The notes beneath the pieces were generated by a model, which did not search any database, had not been told where the DNA came from, and worked only from the letters and a program-made list of their open reading frames with translations. Below, in pieces: positions 57,300-64,000 of a stretch of DNA of 64,000 nucleotides (within the stretch, counting starts at the first letter, position 1; each line of letters starts with the position of its first letter). Location: contig NZ_CP119520.1 of NCBI RefSeq assembly GCF_029223865.1, positions 6,944,001-7,008,000 of the forward strand, read 5' to 3'. Source of the DNA: Telluria mixta. Its GTDB lineage: Bacteria > Pseudomonadota > Gammaproteobacteria > Burkholderiales > Burkholderiaceae_D. The translations under genes were made by a program, and so were the position numbers.

Positions 57300-58004
57300 C
57301 TATCCTGGCTGCTCTAGCCGCCGCAACGCATCCGCGACGTCCATGCGAAACTGCGCGAGCTTTTCCGTGGTTTGCTGAACCGGCATGAACGCTGCCCACA
57401 GCATGGATGTCAGCTGTTCGGCTGTCTCATCGATATCCGGTTTATTCCCGTTGGCCACGTAGTCCCACAACACGTGTTCCATCGAACCGTAGACCATGTC
57501 GCGCAGCAGCGATAGCGGGGAGCTCGGCCTGATCTCGCCGGCGTGTTGTGCCGTTGCGAGCACGTTCATCAGCGGTCCCGTATAGCGGCGCTTGAGCTCG
57601 ACCAGAAGGCCGGCGAATTCGTCATCCACGGTGCGGCCTTCGCTCAGCACAAGACGGCACATCCCGCTGCCCTCTTGCATCAACGTGACGAGGTGCCGAT
57701 GCACCGCGAAGTGCAATTTGGCGCGGGTTCCGGGCACAAGGGGCAATTCGTTTTCCAGGACCTGCGTGATCTCGTCATACCAGCCTTTGATCACATGCAT
57801 GCAGAGATCGCGCTTGCTGATGAAGTAGGAAAAAATCGTTGCTTCGGAAATGTTCAGCTGGCGCGCAATATCGAGCGTGGTGGAGCGCTCATAGCCCTGT
57901 TCGGAAAACGTCTGGCGTGCTACAGACAAAATCTCCTTCACGCGCCGCTCCGAGCGCAAGCCTTGGGCTTCCCGCCTCCGTACTGGCCTCAATGATGTAT
58001 TCAC
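57300..58004 (-). CDS. TetR/AcrR-family transcriptional regulator
   Basis: This 234-residue repressor-type protein has an N-terminal helix-turn-helix (SERRVKEILSVARQTFSEQG, STTLDIARQLNISEATIFSYF) and a helical ligand domain. A GTG start follows AGGAAG. It is divergent from the acyl-CoA synthetase-P450 pair, whose upstream region has two identical-arm dyads (58252-58270 and 58348-58368). It is the likely repressor of that pair, probably responding to an acyl-CoA or fatty acid. Confidence 0.92.
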   Translation of the reverse strand: MNTSLRPVRRREAQGLRSERRVKEILSVARQTFSEQGYERSTTLDIARQLNISEATIFSYFISKRDLCMHVIKGWYDEITQVLENELPLVPGTRAKLHFAVHRHLVTLMQEGSGMCRLVLSEGRTVDDEFAGLLVELKRRYTGPLMNVLATAQHAGEIRPSSPLSLLRDMVYGSMEHVLWDYVANGNKPDIDETAEQLTSMLWAAFMPVQQTTEKLAQFRMDVADALRRLEQPG

Positions 58005-58072
58005 GTTGTCGCTTCCTGATGCGATCCGTTGACTGCAATTCTTGTATCTGCCAAGGATACCATCCGGTCGAC

Positions 58073-58250
58073 CTGCATGTTCGGGTAGTTCCGCTCGCTA
58101 CTGCCCTCCGAGGGAACCGAGGCGATGTTCCACGTCGGTCCCTCATATCTCACATCTTGCAGTGCACGCAGTTCGCCTCCGTAAGCGACGGCGTCGCGTA
58201 AGCCATGGTCTCGGTGAGGAACAGCCCGCAGTCTTTGGTGACTGCCGTGT
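58073..58250 (-). pseudogene. Decayed, internally deleted ETF-QO gene fragment
   Basis: On the plus strand, CATGTTCGGGTAGTTC at 58076 and CTTGCAGTGCACGCAGTTC near 58154 match the antisense of the ETF-QO C-terminus at 14690-14790 (the NYPN-M end and the NCVHCKTC cluster region). The next part, TCGGTGAGGAACAGC near 58211, matches the antisense of ETF-QO around 16053, over 1.2 kb away in the intact gene. So the 3' end is joined to an upstream part by an internal deletion, with many substitutions and a lost stop. It is not expressed as a functional protein. Confidence 0.8.
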
Positions 58251-58251
58251 C

Positions 58252-58270
58252 ATGTGAGCCAAACTCACAT
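58252..58270. promoter_or_regulatory. TetR-type operator 1
   Basis: ATGTGAG and CTCACAT flank five bases (CCAAA). Identical arms and spacer length occur at 58349-58367. It lies between the divergent TetR gene and the acyl-CoA synthetase. Confidence 0.65.
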
Positions 58271-58347
58271 TATTTTATTTTTTCAGTTTTTCAGTATTGA
58301 ATGTTGCCTCCCGGCCCATGTTTTACTACACTCCTTTCAAACCTATA

Positions 58348-58368
58348 TATGTGAGTATTACTCACATA
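58348..58368. promoter_or_regulatory. TetR-type operator 2
   Basis: TATGTGAGTA, one base, TACTCACATA: a perfect 10-bp-arm dyad ending 36 bp before the synthetase ATG, placed to block transcription. It contains the same ATGTGAG-N5-CTCACAT frame as operator 1. Confidence 0.7.
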
Positions 58369-58404
58369 CGGAGCGCCCTCATGAGTCCACCGGAGGAGTA
58401 ACAG

Positions 58405-60083
58405 ATGCACCAGTCAAGCTATGTCCATGGATCACGAGACGTGCAGCTGATCGGCGAGACGATCGGAGCGCACCTTGCCGGCATTACAGCTCACTTCGGC
58501 GACCGCGAGGCGCTTGTGGTGGCACACCAGAACATTCGCTGGACCTACAGCGAGCTGCTCGATCGCGTCAACCGCTTCGCCGCCGGGTTACTGAAGCTTG
58601 GCCTGAGTCCTGGCGAACGCGTCGGCATCTGGGCCCAGAACTGTGCCGAATGGGTCGTGACGCAATTCGCTACCGCGCAGGCTGGCCTCGTCATGGTCAA
58701 CATTAATCCAGCTTACCGGCGCTCCGAGCTGCAATACGTGCTGGATAAAGTGCAATGCAGCGCACTGATCCTGGGGCCGAGCTTCAAGAGCAGCGACTAC
58801 ATCGCGATGGTGCACGACGTCGTGCCCGAGCTTCGGCTATCCCTCGCGGGCAGGTTGAACGCCGCCAACCTGCCTCACCTGCGCCATGTTATTCGCCTGG
58901 GCGTGGAAAAGACGGTCGGCATGCTCAACTTCGACGAAGTCGCAGACGCCGTCGATGCTGCTGACCTGGACCATCTCGCCAAGGTATCCGCCCTCGTGCA
59001 ATTCGACGACCCCGTCAATATCCAGTTCACATCGGGGACAACCGGTTCACCCAAGGGCGCAACACTGACGCACCATAACATCCTCAACAACGGATTCTTC
59101 ATTGGCGAAACAATGCGCCTGACGGAGCACGACCGGTTGTGCATTCCAGTACCTCTTTATCACTGCTTCGGTATGGTGCTGGGCAATCTCGCGTGCGTCA
59201 CCCATGGCGCCACGATGGTCTTCCCCGGCGAGGGATTCGACGCAAAATCCGTGCTGGATACCGTGCAGGCCGAACGTTGCACCGGCCTGCACGGCGTGCC
59301 GACGATGTTCATCGCAATCCTCGACCATCCCGATTTCGCCGCCTACGATCTGTCAAGGCTACGTACGGGAATCATGGCCGGCTCGCCCTGTCCGGTCGAG
59401 ATCATGACCAGGGTAATTCAGCACATGCACATGAAAGACGTGACAATCGCCTACGGCATGACGGAAACGTCACCGGTCAGTTTCCAGAGTTCAGTGGACG
59501 ATCCAGTCGATGTGCGCGTATCCACGGTGGGCCGTGTGCACCCTCACCTCGAAGTCAAAATCGTCGACGGCGGCGGACGCATCGTCCCGCGTGGCGAAAA
59601 AGGCGAGCTGCTGACGCGCGGCTATTCCGTAATGCTCGGCTATTGGGGCGATGAGGAAAAGACCCGCGAAGCGATCGATCCAGCGCGCTGGATGCACACG
59701 GGCGACCTGGCCGTAATCGACGAGCAGGGCTATTGCAGGATCGTGGGCCGTTCCAAGGACATGGTCATCCGTGGCGGAGAGAACATCTATCCACGCGAGA
59801 TCGAAGAATTCCTGTACCGCCATCCGAAGATCCTGGATGTGCAATGTGTTGGTGTCCCGGATCCCAAGTATGGCGAGGAACTGTGCGCCTGCATCATCCT
59901 GCGCCCAGGCACGAAAGCGGATGCCGAGGAAATCCGGTCCTTCTGCTCGGGCCAGATCGCAAGATACAAGATCCCCGCTACGTGCGGTTTGTAAGTGCCT
60001 TCCCGATGACCGTTACGGGCAAGATTCAAAAACACGTCCTGCGCGACCAGGTCGCGTCGGACCTTGGCTTAGCGGCGGAATAA
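58405..60083 (+). pseudogene. AMP-binding acyl-CoA synthetase, frameshifted near its C-terminus
   Basis: The reading frame from 58405 gives 529 residues with the P-loop [12 protein letters not shown], the YGMTETSP core motif and [32 protein letters not shown], typical of medium/long-chain acyl-CoA synthetases. It breaks at a run of four Cs at 59973-59976 and stops after KIPATCGL. The normal ending [20 protein letters not shown], with the catalytic lysine of GKIQK, continues in another frame to 60083. One missing C explains this. The truncated product would lack the adenylation lysine. A sequencing error in the homopolymer is the alternative. The restored stop overlaps the P450 start (TAATG). 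Confidence 0.85.
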
Positions 60084-61333
60084 TGGAAGCATTGGCAAAA
60101 CATGGACCGCCGACGTTCGATCACACGTTCCTTCAAGATCCCTATCCCGTCTATCGCCATCTGCGCGAAGCGGGTCCGGTGCTGTGGCGCGAGGACGTGT
60201 TTCAAGGTGCTTGGCTATTGACGCGCCATGCCGATGTGGAACTGGCGTTGCGCGATCCGCATTTTTCGTCGCAACGCACCGCGGGTTGGATCAAACGCGT
60301 CCCCGGCATCGATATTGATTCGCGCGGAAAGCGTGTTCGGTCAGGCCTCGACACGTTCCAGCGCCTGTTTGGACGAGCCATGGTCTTTCTGGACGGTGCG
60401 GACCATGCTCGCCTTCGTCAAGCCATGGCAGCAGGCTTCCATCCCGACCTGATCCGGGGAATGCGACCCGATGTCGAGCGCCTCACCGATGAACTGCTCA
60501 GTCCGCTCGAAGGCAGCGCAAGCTTCGATTTTATCGCCGCGATCGCGCGTCCGCTGCCTTCACGCGTCATGGGCCTGCTGCTGGGGATTGACCGCAAGGA
60601 CGAGGAGCGCTTCATTGCCTGGTCGGACGACCTTGCCACATTCATCGGCGCACTTCAGCCATCGGCCGAGCAACTGCTTGCGGCCCAACGCAGCCTGTCA
60701 AACATGGTCCGTTATTTCGAGGCTCTGTTGCCCTCACGCCGCCGGGAGCCAGGTGCGGACCTGATCAGCAGGTTGCTGCAGGCGGAGGCCGCAGGCACGG
60801 TCCGGGCGGACGGAGAACTGGTGGCGCAATGCGCGATGTTGCTGTTTGCCGGACACGAAACCACGCGTAACCTGCTCGGCAATGGCCTGCATACCCTGCT
60901 GTCCCATCCGCATCAATGGGCGAGACTCTGCACTGATACGTCCGCGCTGCCATTGGCGCTGCGCGAACTGTTGCGCTACGACAGTCCTGTCCAGTACACG
61001 GGTCGCAGGATCGCGACGGAGCTCACGCTGCATGGTAAAACGCTCCGCCGTGGTGATCTCGTTCTCGCAATGATTGGTGCCGCAAACCGGGATCCCGCTC
61101 GATTTGCGGATCCCGACACTTTCGATATCGGCCGACGCGATGGCAGTCACCTGTCCTTCGGCAGCGGACCGCACGTGTGTATCGGCGGTGGCTTGGCGCT
61201 GCTCGAGGCCGATGTCGTATTACGCGCTGTGATGCGACGTTGGCCGGGCCTCCGCCTGGCTGGCTCCATGCGTGCATGGAACGACAATGCGGGACTGCGC
61301 GGCTTCGCGAATTTGCATGTTGAACCGGCTTGA
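60083..61333 (+). CDS. Cytochrome P450
   Basis: This 416-residue soluble bacterial P450 has the I-helix oxygen-activation motif AGHETT (A256-T261), ExxR at E295-R298 and the heme loop FGSGPHVCIGGG with C366 as thiolate ligand. It needs ferredoxin and reductase partners, none adjacent. ATG 60083 overlaps the synthetase stop (TAATG), so the pair was translationally coupled; a synthetase-P450 pair suggests oxidation of a CoA-activated or free fatty or aryl acid. Coupling would be lost for a ribosome that ends at the premature stop. Confidence 0.93.
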   Translation: MEALAKHGPPTFDHTFLQDPYPVYRHLREAGPVLWREDVFQGAWLLTRHADVELALRDPHFSSQRTAGWIKRVPGIDIDSRGKRVRSGLDTFQRLFGRAMVFLDGADHARLRQAMAAGFHPDLIRGMRPDVERLTDELLSPLEGSASFDFIAAIARPLPSRVMGLLLGIDRKDEERFIAWSDDLATFIGALQPSAEQLLAAQRSLSNMVRYFEALLPSRRREPGADLISRLLQAEAAGTVRADGELVAQCAMLLFAGHETTRNLLGNGLHTLLSHPHQWARLCTDTSALPLALRELLRYDSPVQYTGRRIATELTLHGKTLRRGDLVLAMIGAANRDPARFADPDTFDIGRRDGSHLSFGSGPHVCIGGGLALLEADVVLRAVMRRWPGLRLAGSMRAWNDNAGLRGFANLHVEPA

Positions 61334-61876
61334 GACCGGTTCATGCAAGCTCGCAACCACAACTTGGACTACCTTAAGTTCAGTAGACAAAATTTTGAAC
61401 GCGAACTGGCGACACAAAGTATCAAAGTCAAAACGAGCTTTCCCAGCTACAACGATACTTTAGTCCAACGAAGCACGCCCCGAGGCTGGTATTCGGTCAT
61501 GTGCGTCTCTAAGAAGCTGCGTTTCTTTTTCAGGTCGATCATCTCGCTCATCCACGCGAACTGACTTCCTCGCCTGGGAGCAGCCAAGCAACCTATTCGA
61601 CCTGCTATCGAATGGCAGTCGAACGAGGCCAGCACCGCTAACACGTTATATGCACAGCTCCGTCGAGGACATCATTGGCCGGCACTTGTGACCCGCCAAA
61701 CGACGTTGCCAACATCGTCGGCGATCAGCAAGGCAGCACGCACCGCTGACGTAGATCAGCATAAAAGCACCGATTGTTTTACCGAAAGCGAATATCGAAG
61801 CCTAGCGATATATTGAACTTTGGCTATCAGGTTTCAGGTAAGCTGCTCAGTATCAAAGGCCACTGGAGCCCAAGCG
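61334..61876. other. Noncoding interval
   Basis: No open frame with family resemblance or a ribosome site was found between the P450 gene and the parB fragment. No clear terminator for the P450 transcript was seen either. Confidence 0.45.
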
Positions 61877-62236
61877 ATGACGGTCAACGAAGAAACACTT
61901 CTGGGCCAGCCGCGTAGGCGCCCACATAAGGTTGCTGCGTCGAGCACTGTAAAACCGCTCGCCAGCGGCGACGGCAGCCCGTTAATGATCGAGATTGCGC
62001 TGATTGACGAAGACCCCGCACAACCACGCAGTAAGAACAATCCGGGCTTGCGACCTGAAAGTATTGCCGAGCTCGCGGCCAGCTATGGCGCAAAAGGCCC
62101 AAAGACTCCCTTGTCCCTCCGCGTCAATGCCGACGTGCCTGGCCGTTACATCATCAATCACGGGCACCGGCGTTACCGAGCCGGCAAGCTGAACGGACTA
62201 AGCGTCCTGCCCGCATTAATAGCCGGGCTTGCTTAG
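61877..62236 (+). pseudogene. Truncated ParB/KorB-type partition protein
   Basis: The 119-residue frame begins with GGAG-preceded ATG (TVNEETLLGQPRRRPHK) and contains the first part of a ParB nuclease-like domain: LIDEDPAQPRSKNNPGLR, SIAELAASYGAKGPKTPLSL and the conserved INHGHRRYRAGKLNG. It then ends abruptly after LSVLPALIAGLA. Full ParB proteins are about 280-350 residues and need the central helix-turn-helix, which is missing. The last four codons come from the antisense of an integrase gene, marking a recombination junction near 62215. It is typical cargo of an ICE or plasmid. Confidence 0.75.
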
Positions 62237-62281
62237 TTTAGTCACTGCCAATGCGGACAGCTTGTTCAGGTTGAGCGGCAT
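62216..62281 (-). pseudogene. N-terminal fragment of a tRNA-targeting tyrosine integrase
   Basis: On the minus strand ATG 62281, preceded by GAGG, opens MPLNLNKLSALAVTKLSKPG followed by Y and a stop. This is the typical start of P4-type integrases with the arm-binding DUF4102 domain, which continue YxDGGGLYL. The frame is cut where the parB fragment begins. It lies about 150 bp from the 3' end of tRNA-Ser, the usual place for such an integrase. Confidence 0.65.
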
Positions 62282-62391
62282 GGTGCCTCAATCGTACCCC
62301 CGCTTTTACCCCCGCGCTTGATCTGGATTGAGCCGGTTTCCGGAGGAGCTCACTGGACAACGTTTTCGCCGCATTCTCCTATGAGACGGAC

Positions 62392-62420
62392 GAAAAAAAA
62401 GCCGTCTTTCGACGGCTTTC
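62392..62420 (-). terminator. Rho-independent terminator after tRNA-Ser
   Basis: On the minus strand AAGCCGTC-GAAA-GACGGCTT is followed by TTTTTT, 11 bases past the tRNA 3' end. Confidence 0.9.
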
Positions 62421-62430
62421 TTTCGCATCT

Positions 62431-62524
62431 TGGCGGAGGCGGTGGGATTCGAACCCACGATACAGGTTTAAGCCCGTATGCTTCCTTAGCAGGGAAGTGC
62501 CTTCGGCCACTCGGCCACGCCTCC
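62431..62524 (-). tRNA. tRNA-Ser(GCU)
   Basis: 94 bases on the minus strand including an encoded CCA. The acceptor stem GGAGGCG pairs with CGCCTCC, the anticodon stem CTTCC/GGAAG has loop CTGCTAA with anticodon GCT, a long variable arm of the serine type follows, and the T-loop is GGTTCGAATCC. It reads AGC/AGU codons. It lies about 100 bp downstream of lysC in the same direction and is next to the integrase fragment, so it probably served as an attachment site. Confidence 0.97.
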
Positions 62525-62621
62525 AGTCAGCTTCAACGTTTATGCGTCAGCGCTGAGTGCACGCATATTAATGGCCACACCCTTTTTGGTCAAGGAAGCA
62601 CGGCCATTTTTTTGAAAAAAG

Positions 62622-63869
62622 TTAAGCTTGCTCGAGGTTAAACGCCTTGTGCAGGGCGCGTACCGCGAGTTCCATGTACTTCTCGTCGATCAGGACCGAA
62701 ATCTTGATTTCCGAGGTCGAGATCATCATGATGTTGATGCCCTCTTCCGACAGCGTACGGAACATCTGCGACGCGACGCCCACGTGGCTGCGCATGCCCA
62801 CGCCCACGGCCGACACCTTCGACACCTTGGCATCGCCCAGGATCTTGGCGGCGCCGATTTCGGCCTTCACGCCTTCCAGGACGCCCATGGCGCGCTGGTA
62901 ATCGTTGCGCGACACGGTGAACGTAAAGTCGGTCTTACCGTCGACCGACTGGTTCTGTATGATCATGTCGACCTCGATATTGGCCTCCGAGATCGGCCCG
63001 AGGATGTGGAAGGCGACGCCCGGCTTGTCGGGCACGCCCAGGACGGTGATTTTGGCTTCATCGCGGTGGAAGGCGATGCCCGAGATGACGGCTTGTTCCA
63101 TGTTGCTTTCTTCCTCAAACGAAATCAGGGTACCCGAGTTGGCTTCTTCTTCGAGCGACATCAGGGGGTCGGTCAGCGACGACAGCACGCGCGTCGGCAC
63201 GCGGTAGTTGCCGGCAAATTCCACGGAGCGGGTCTGCAGGACTTTCGAGCCCAGCGACGCCAGTTCCAGCATTTCTTCGAACGTGATCTTGGACAGGCGG
63301 CGCGCTTCGCTCACGACGCGCGGGTCGGTCGTGTAGACGCCGTCGACGTCCGTGTAGATCAGGCATTCATCGGCCTTCAGCGCGGCCGCAATCGCGACGG
63401 CGGAGGTGTCCGAACCGCCACGGCCCAGCGTGGAGATATTTCCGTCCTCATCCATGCCTTGGAAACCGGTGATGATGACGATCCGGCCGGCGTCCAGGTC
63501 GGCGCGCACGCGGGTGTCGTCGATCGACTGGATGCGGGCCTTCGTGAAGGCCGAGTCGGTCTTGATGCCCACCTGCCAGCCCGTGTACGACACTGCATCC
63601 TTGCCGCGCGCCAGCAATGCCATGGCCAGCAGGCCGACGGACACCTGTTCGCCGGTCGATGCAATCATGTCCAGTTCACGCGGGTCCGGCTGCGACATAA
63701 TCTCTTTCGCCAGGCCGATCAGACGGTTGGTTTCACCGGACATTGCCGAAGGGACGACAACGACTTGATGACCGGCGTCGTGCCATTTGGCGACGCGGGC
63801 CGCGACGTTCTTGATGCGTTCCGTCGAACCCATCGACGTACCGCCATATTTGTGGACTATTAAGGCCAT
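62622..63869 (-). CDS. lysC: Aspartate kinase
   Basis: This 415-residue monofunctional aspartokinase has the kinase domain start LIVHKYGGTSMGSTERI, TGFQGMDEDGNISTLGRGGSDT and two C-terminal ACT domains (ISGIAFHRDEAKITVLGVPD, VSAVGVGMRSHVGVASQMF) that bind feedback inhibitors such as lysine and threonine. It phosphorylates aspartate at the head of lysine, threonine and methionine synthesis. It is part of the chromosomal backbone with the following tRNA-Ser. An internal ribosome start giving a separate beta subunit is possible, as in other aspartokinases of this class, but not shown. Confidence 0.97.
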   Translation of the reverse strand: MALIVHKYGGTSMGSTERIKNVAARVAKWHDAGHQVVVVPSAMSGETNRLIGLAKEIMSQPDPRELDMIASTGEQVSVGLLAMALLARGKDAVSYTGWQVGIKTDSAFTKARIQSIDDTRVRADLDAGRIVIITGFQGMDEDGNISTLGRGGSDTSAVAIAAALKADECLIYTDVDGVYTTDPRVVSEARRLSKITFEEMLELASLGSKVLQTRSVEFAGNYRVPTRVLSSLTDPLMSLEEEANSGTLISFEEESNMEQAVISGIAFHRDEAKITVLGVPDKPGVAFHILGPISEANIEVDMIIQNQSVDGKTDFTFTVSRNDYQRAMGVLEGVKAEIGAAKILGDAKVSKVSAVGVGMRSHVGVASQMFRTLSEEGINIMMISTSEIKISVLIDEKYMELAVRALHKAFNLEQA

Positions 63870-64000
63870 GACTGAAGGGATTTCCGCTTGTAAAAAATCA
63901 AATGAGCCTTTTACTCTACATGCTGCGGCGCGGAATCACAAGACGTCAAGATGCGAAAGCTATACCAAATAGGAATATGGTAATACGGAAAGGGTATTAA

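Overview
The window looks like chromosome of a plant- or soil-associated betaproteobacterium, most likely Oxalobacteraceae (Massilia/Duganella type). This is inferred from codon use, protein resemblance and the lysC / tRNA-Ser(GCU) pair at the right end; no search was possible. The liu/etf and lysC parts look GC-rich. The 25-57 kb catabolic part looks less GC-rich by eye (not computed).

Layout. (1) 1-5120, minus strand: a sugar-glycoside uptake and cleavage operon with TonB receptor, GPH symporter, both subunits of a C-glycoside deglycosidase and the start of a second isomerase-like gene. (2) 5121-6151: decayed sequence with a possible IS21 relic. (3) 6152-9150, plus strand: a sigma-54 promoter driving a DUF7064-like protein and an APH-type phosphotransferase. 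(4) 9290-14543, minus strand: a four-PAS GGDEF/EAL protein, an orphan AbiEi-like gene and a PrpF-like isomerase with an apparently frameshifted tail. (5) 14676-24683, minus strand: leucine/isovalerate catabolism (liuABCD, mvaB) with etfBA and ETF-QO. (6) 25222-57266: an aromatic-degradation block. It holds a small dimeric-barrel protein, an MCP, a KstD-like flavoprotein with cytochrome c and SDR, a Rieske oxygenase with rubredoxin and rubredoxin reductase, a DUF1329/DUF1302/MMPL/YCF48 envelope set, a complete multicomponent phenol hydroxylase (dmpKLMNOP type), a meta-cleavage pathway without dmpD, a DmpR-type regulator and a LysR regulator. (7) 57300-61333: a TetR regulator, a relic of an ETF-QO gene, a frameshifted acyl-CoA synthetase and a cytochrome P450. 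(8) 61877-62524: truncated parB and integrase fragments joined next to tRNA-Ser(GCU), an apparent scar of an integrated element. (9) lysC.

The main new observation is a shared control architecture. Four separate transcription units (6.6 kb, 25.5 kb, 31.1 kb and 54.1 kb) each carry a -24/-12 sigma-54 promoter. Each is preceded by two 16-bp dyads whose starts are exactly 31 bp apart, at nearly constant distance from the promoter. This fits activation by the DmpR-like protein encoded at 54-56 kb. It links a kinase/DUF7064 pair, a lone 99-aa protein and a periplasmic-type KstD-like dehydrogenase/cytochrome c unit to phenol degradation. A second, different conserved element lies upstream of both the lower meta-cleavage genes and the envelope transport genes. 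Together these suggest a regulon that takes up a hydrophobic precursor, processes it (Rieske oxygenase, KstD-like dehydrogenase, SDR) and delivers a phenol to the hydroxylase and meta pathway; the precursor cannot be named from sequence.
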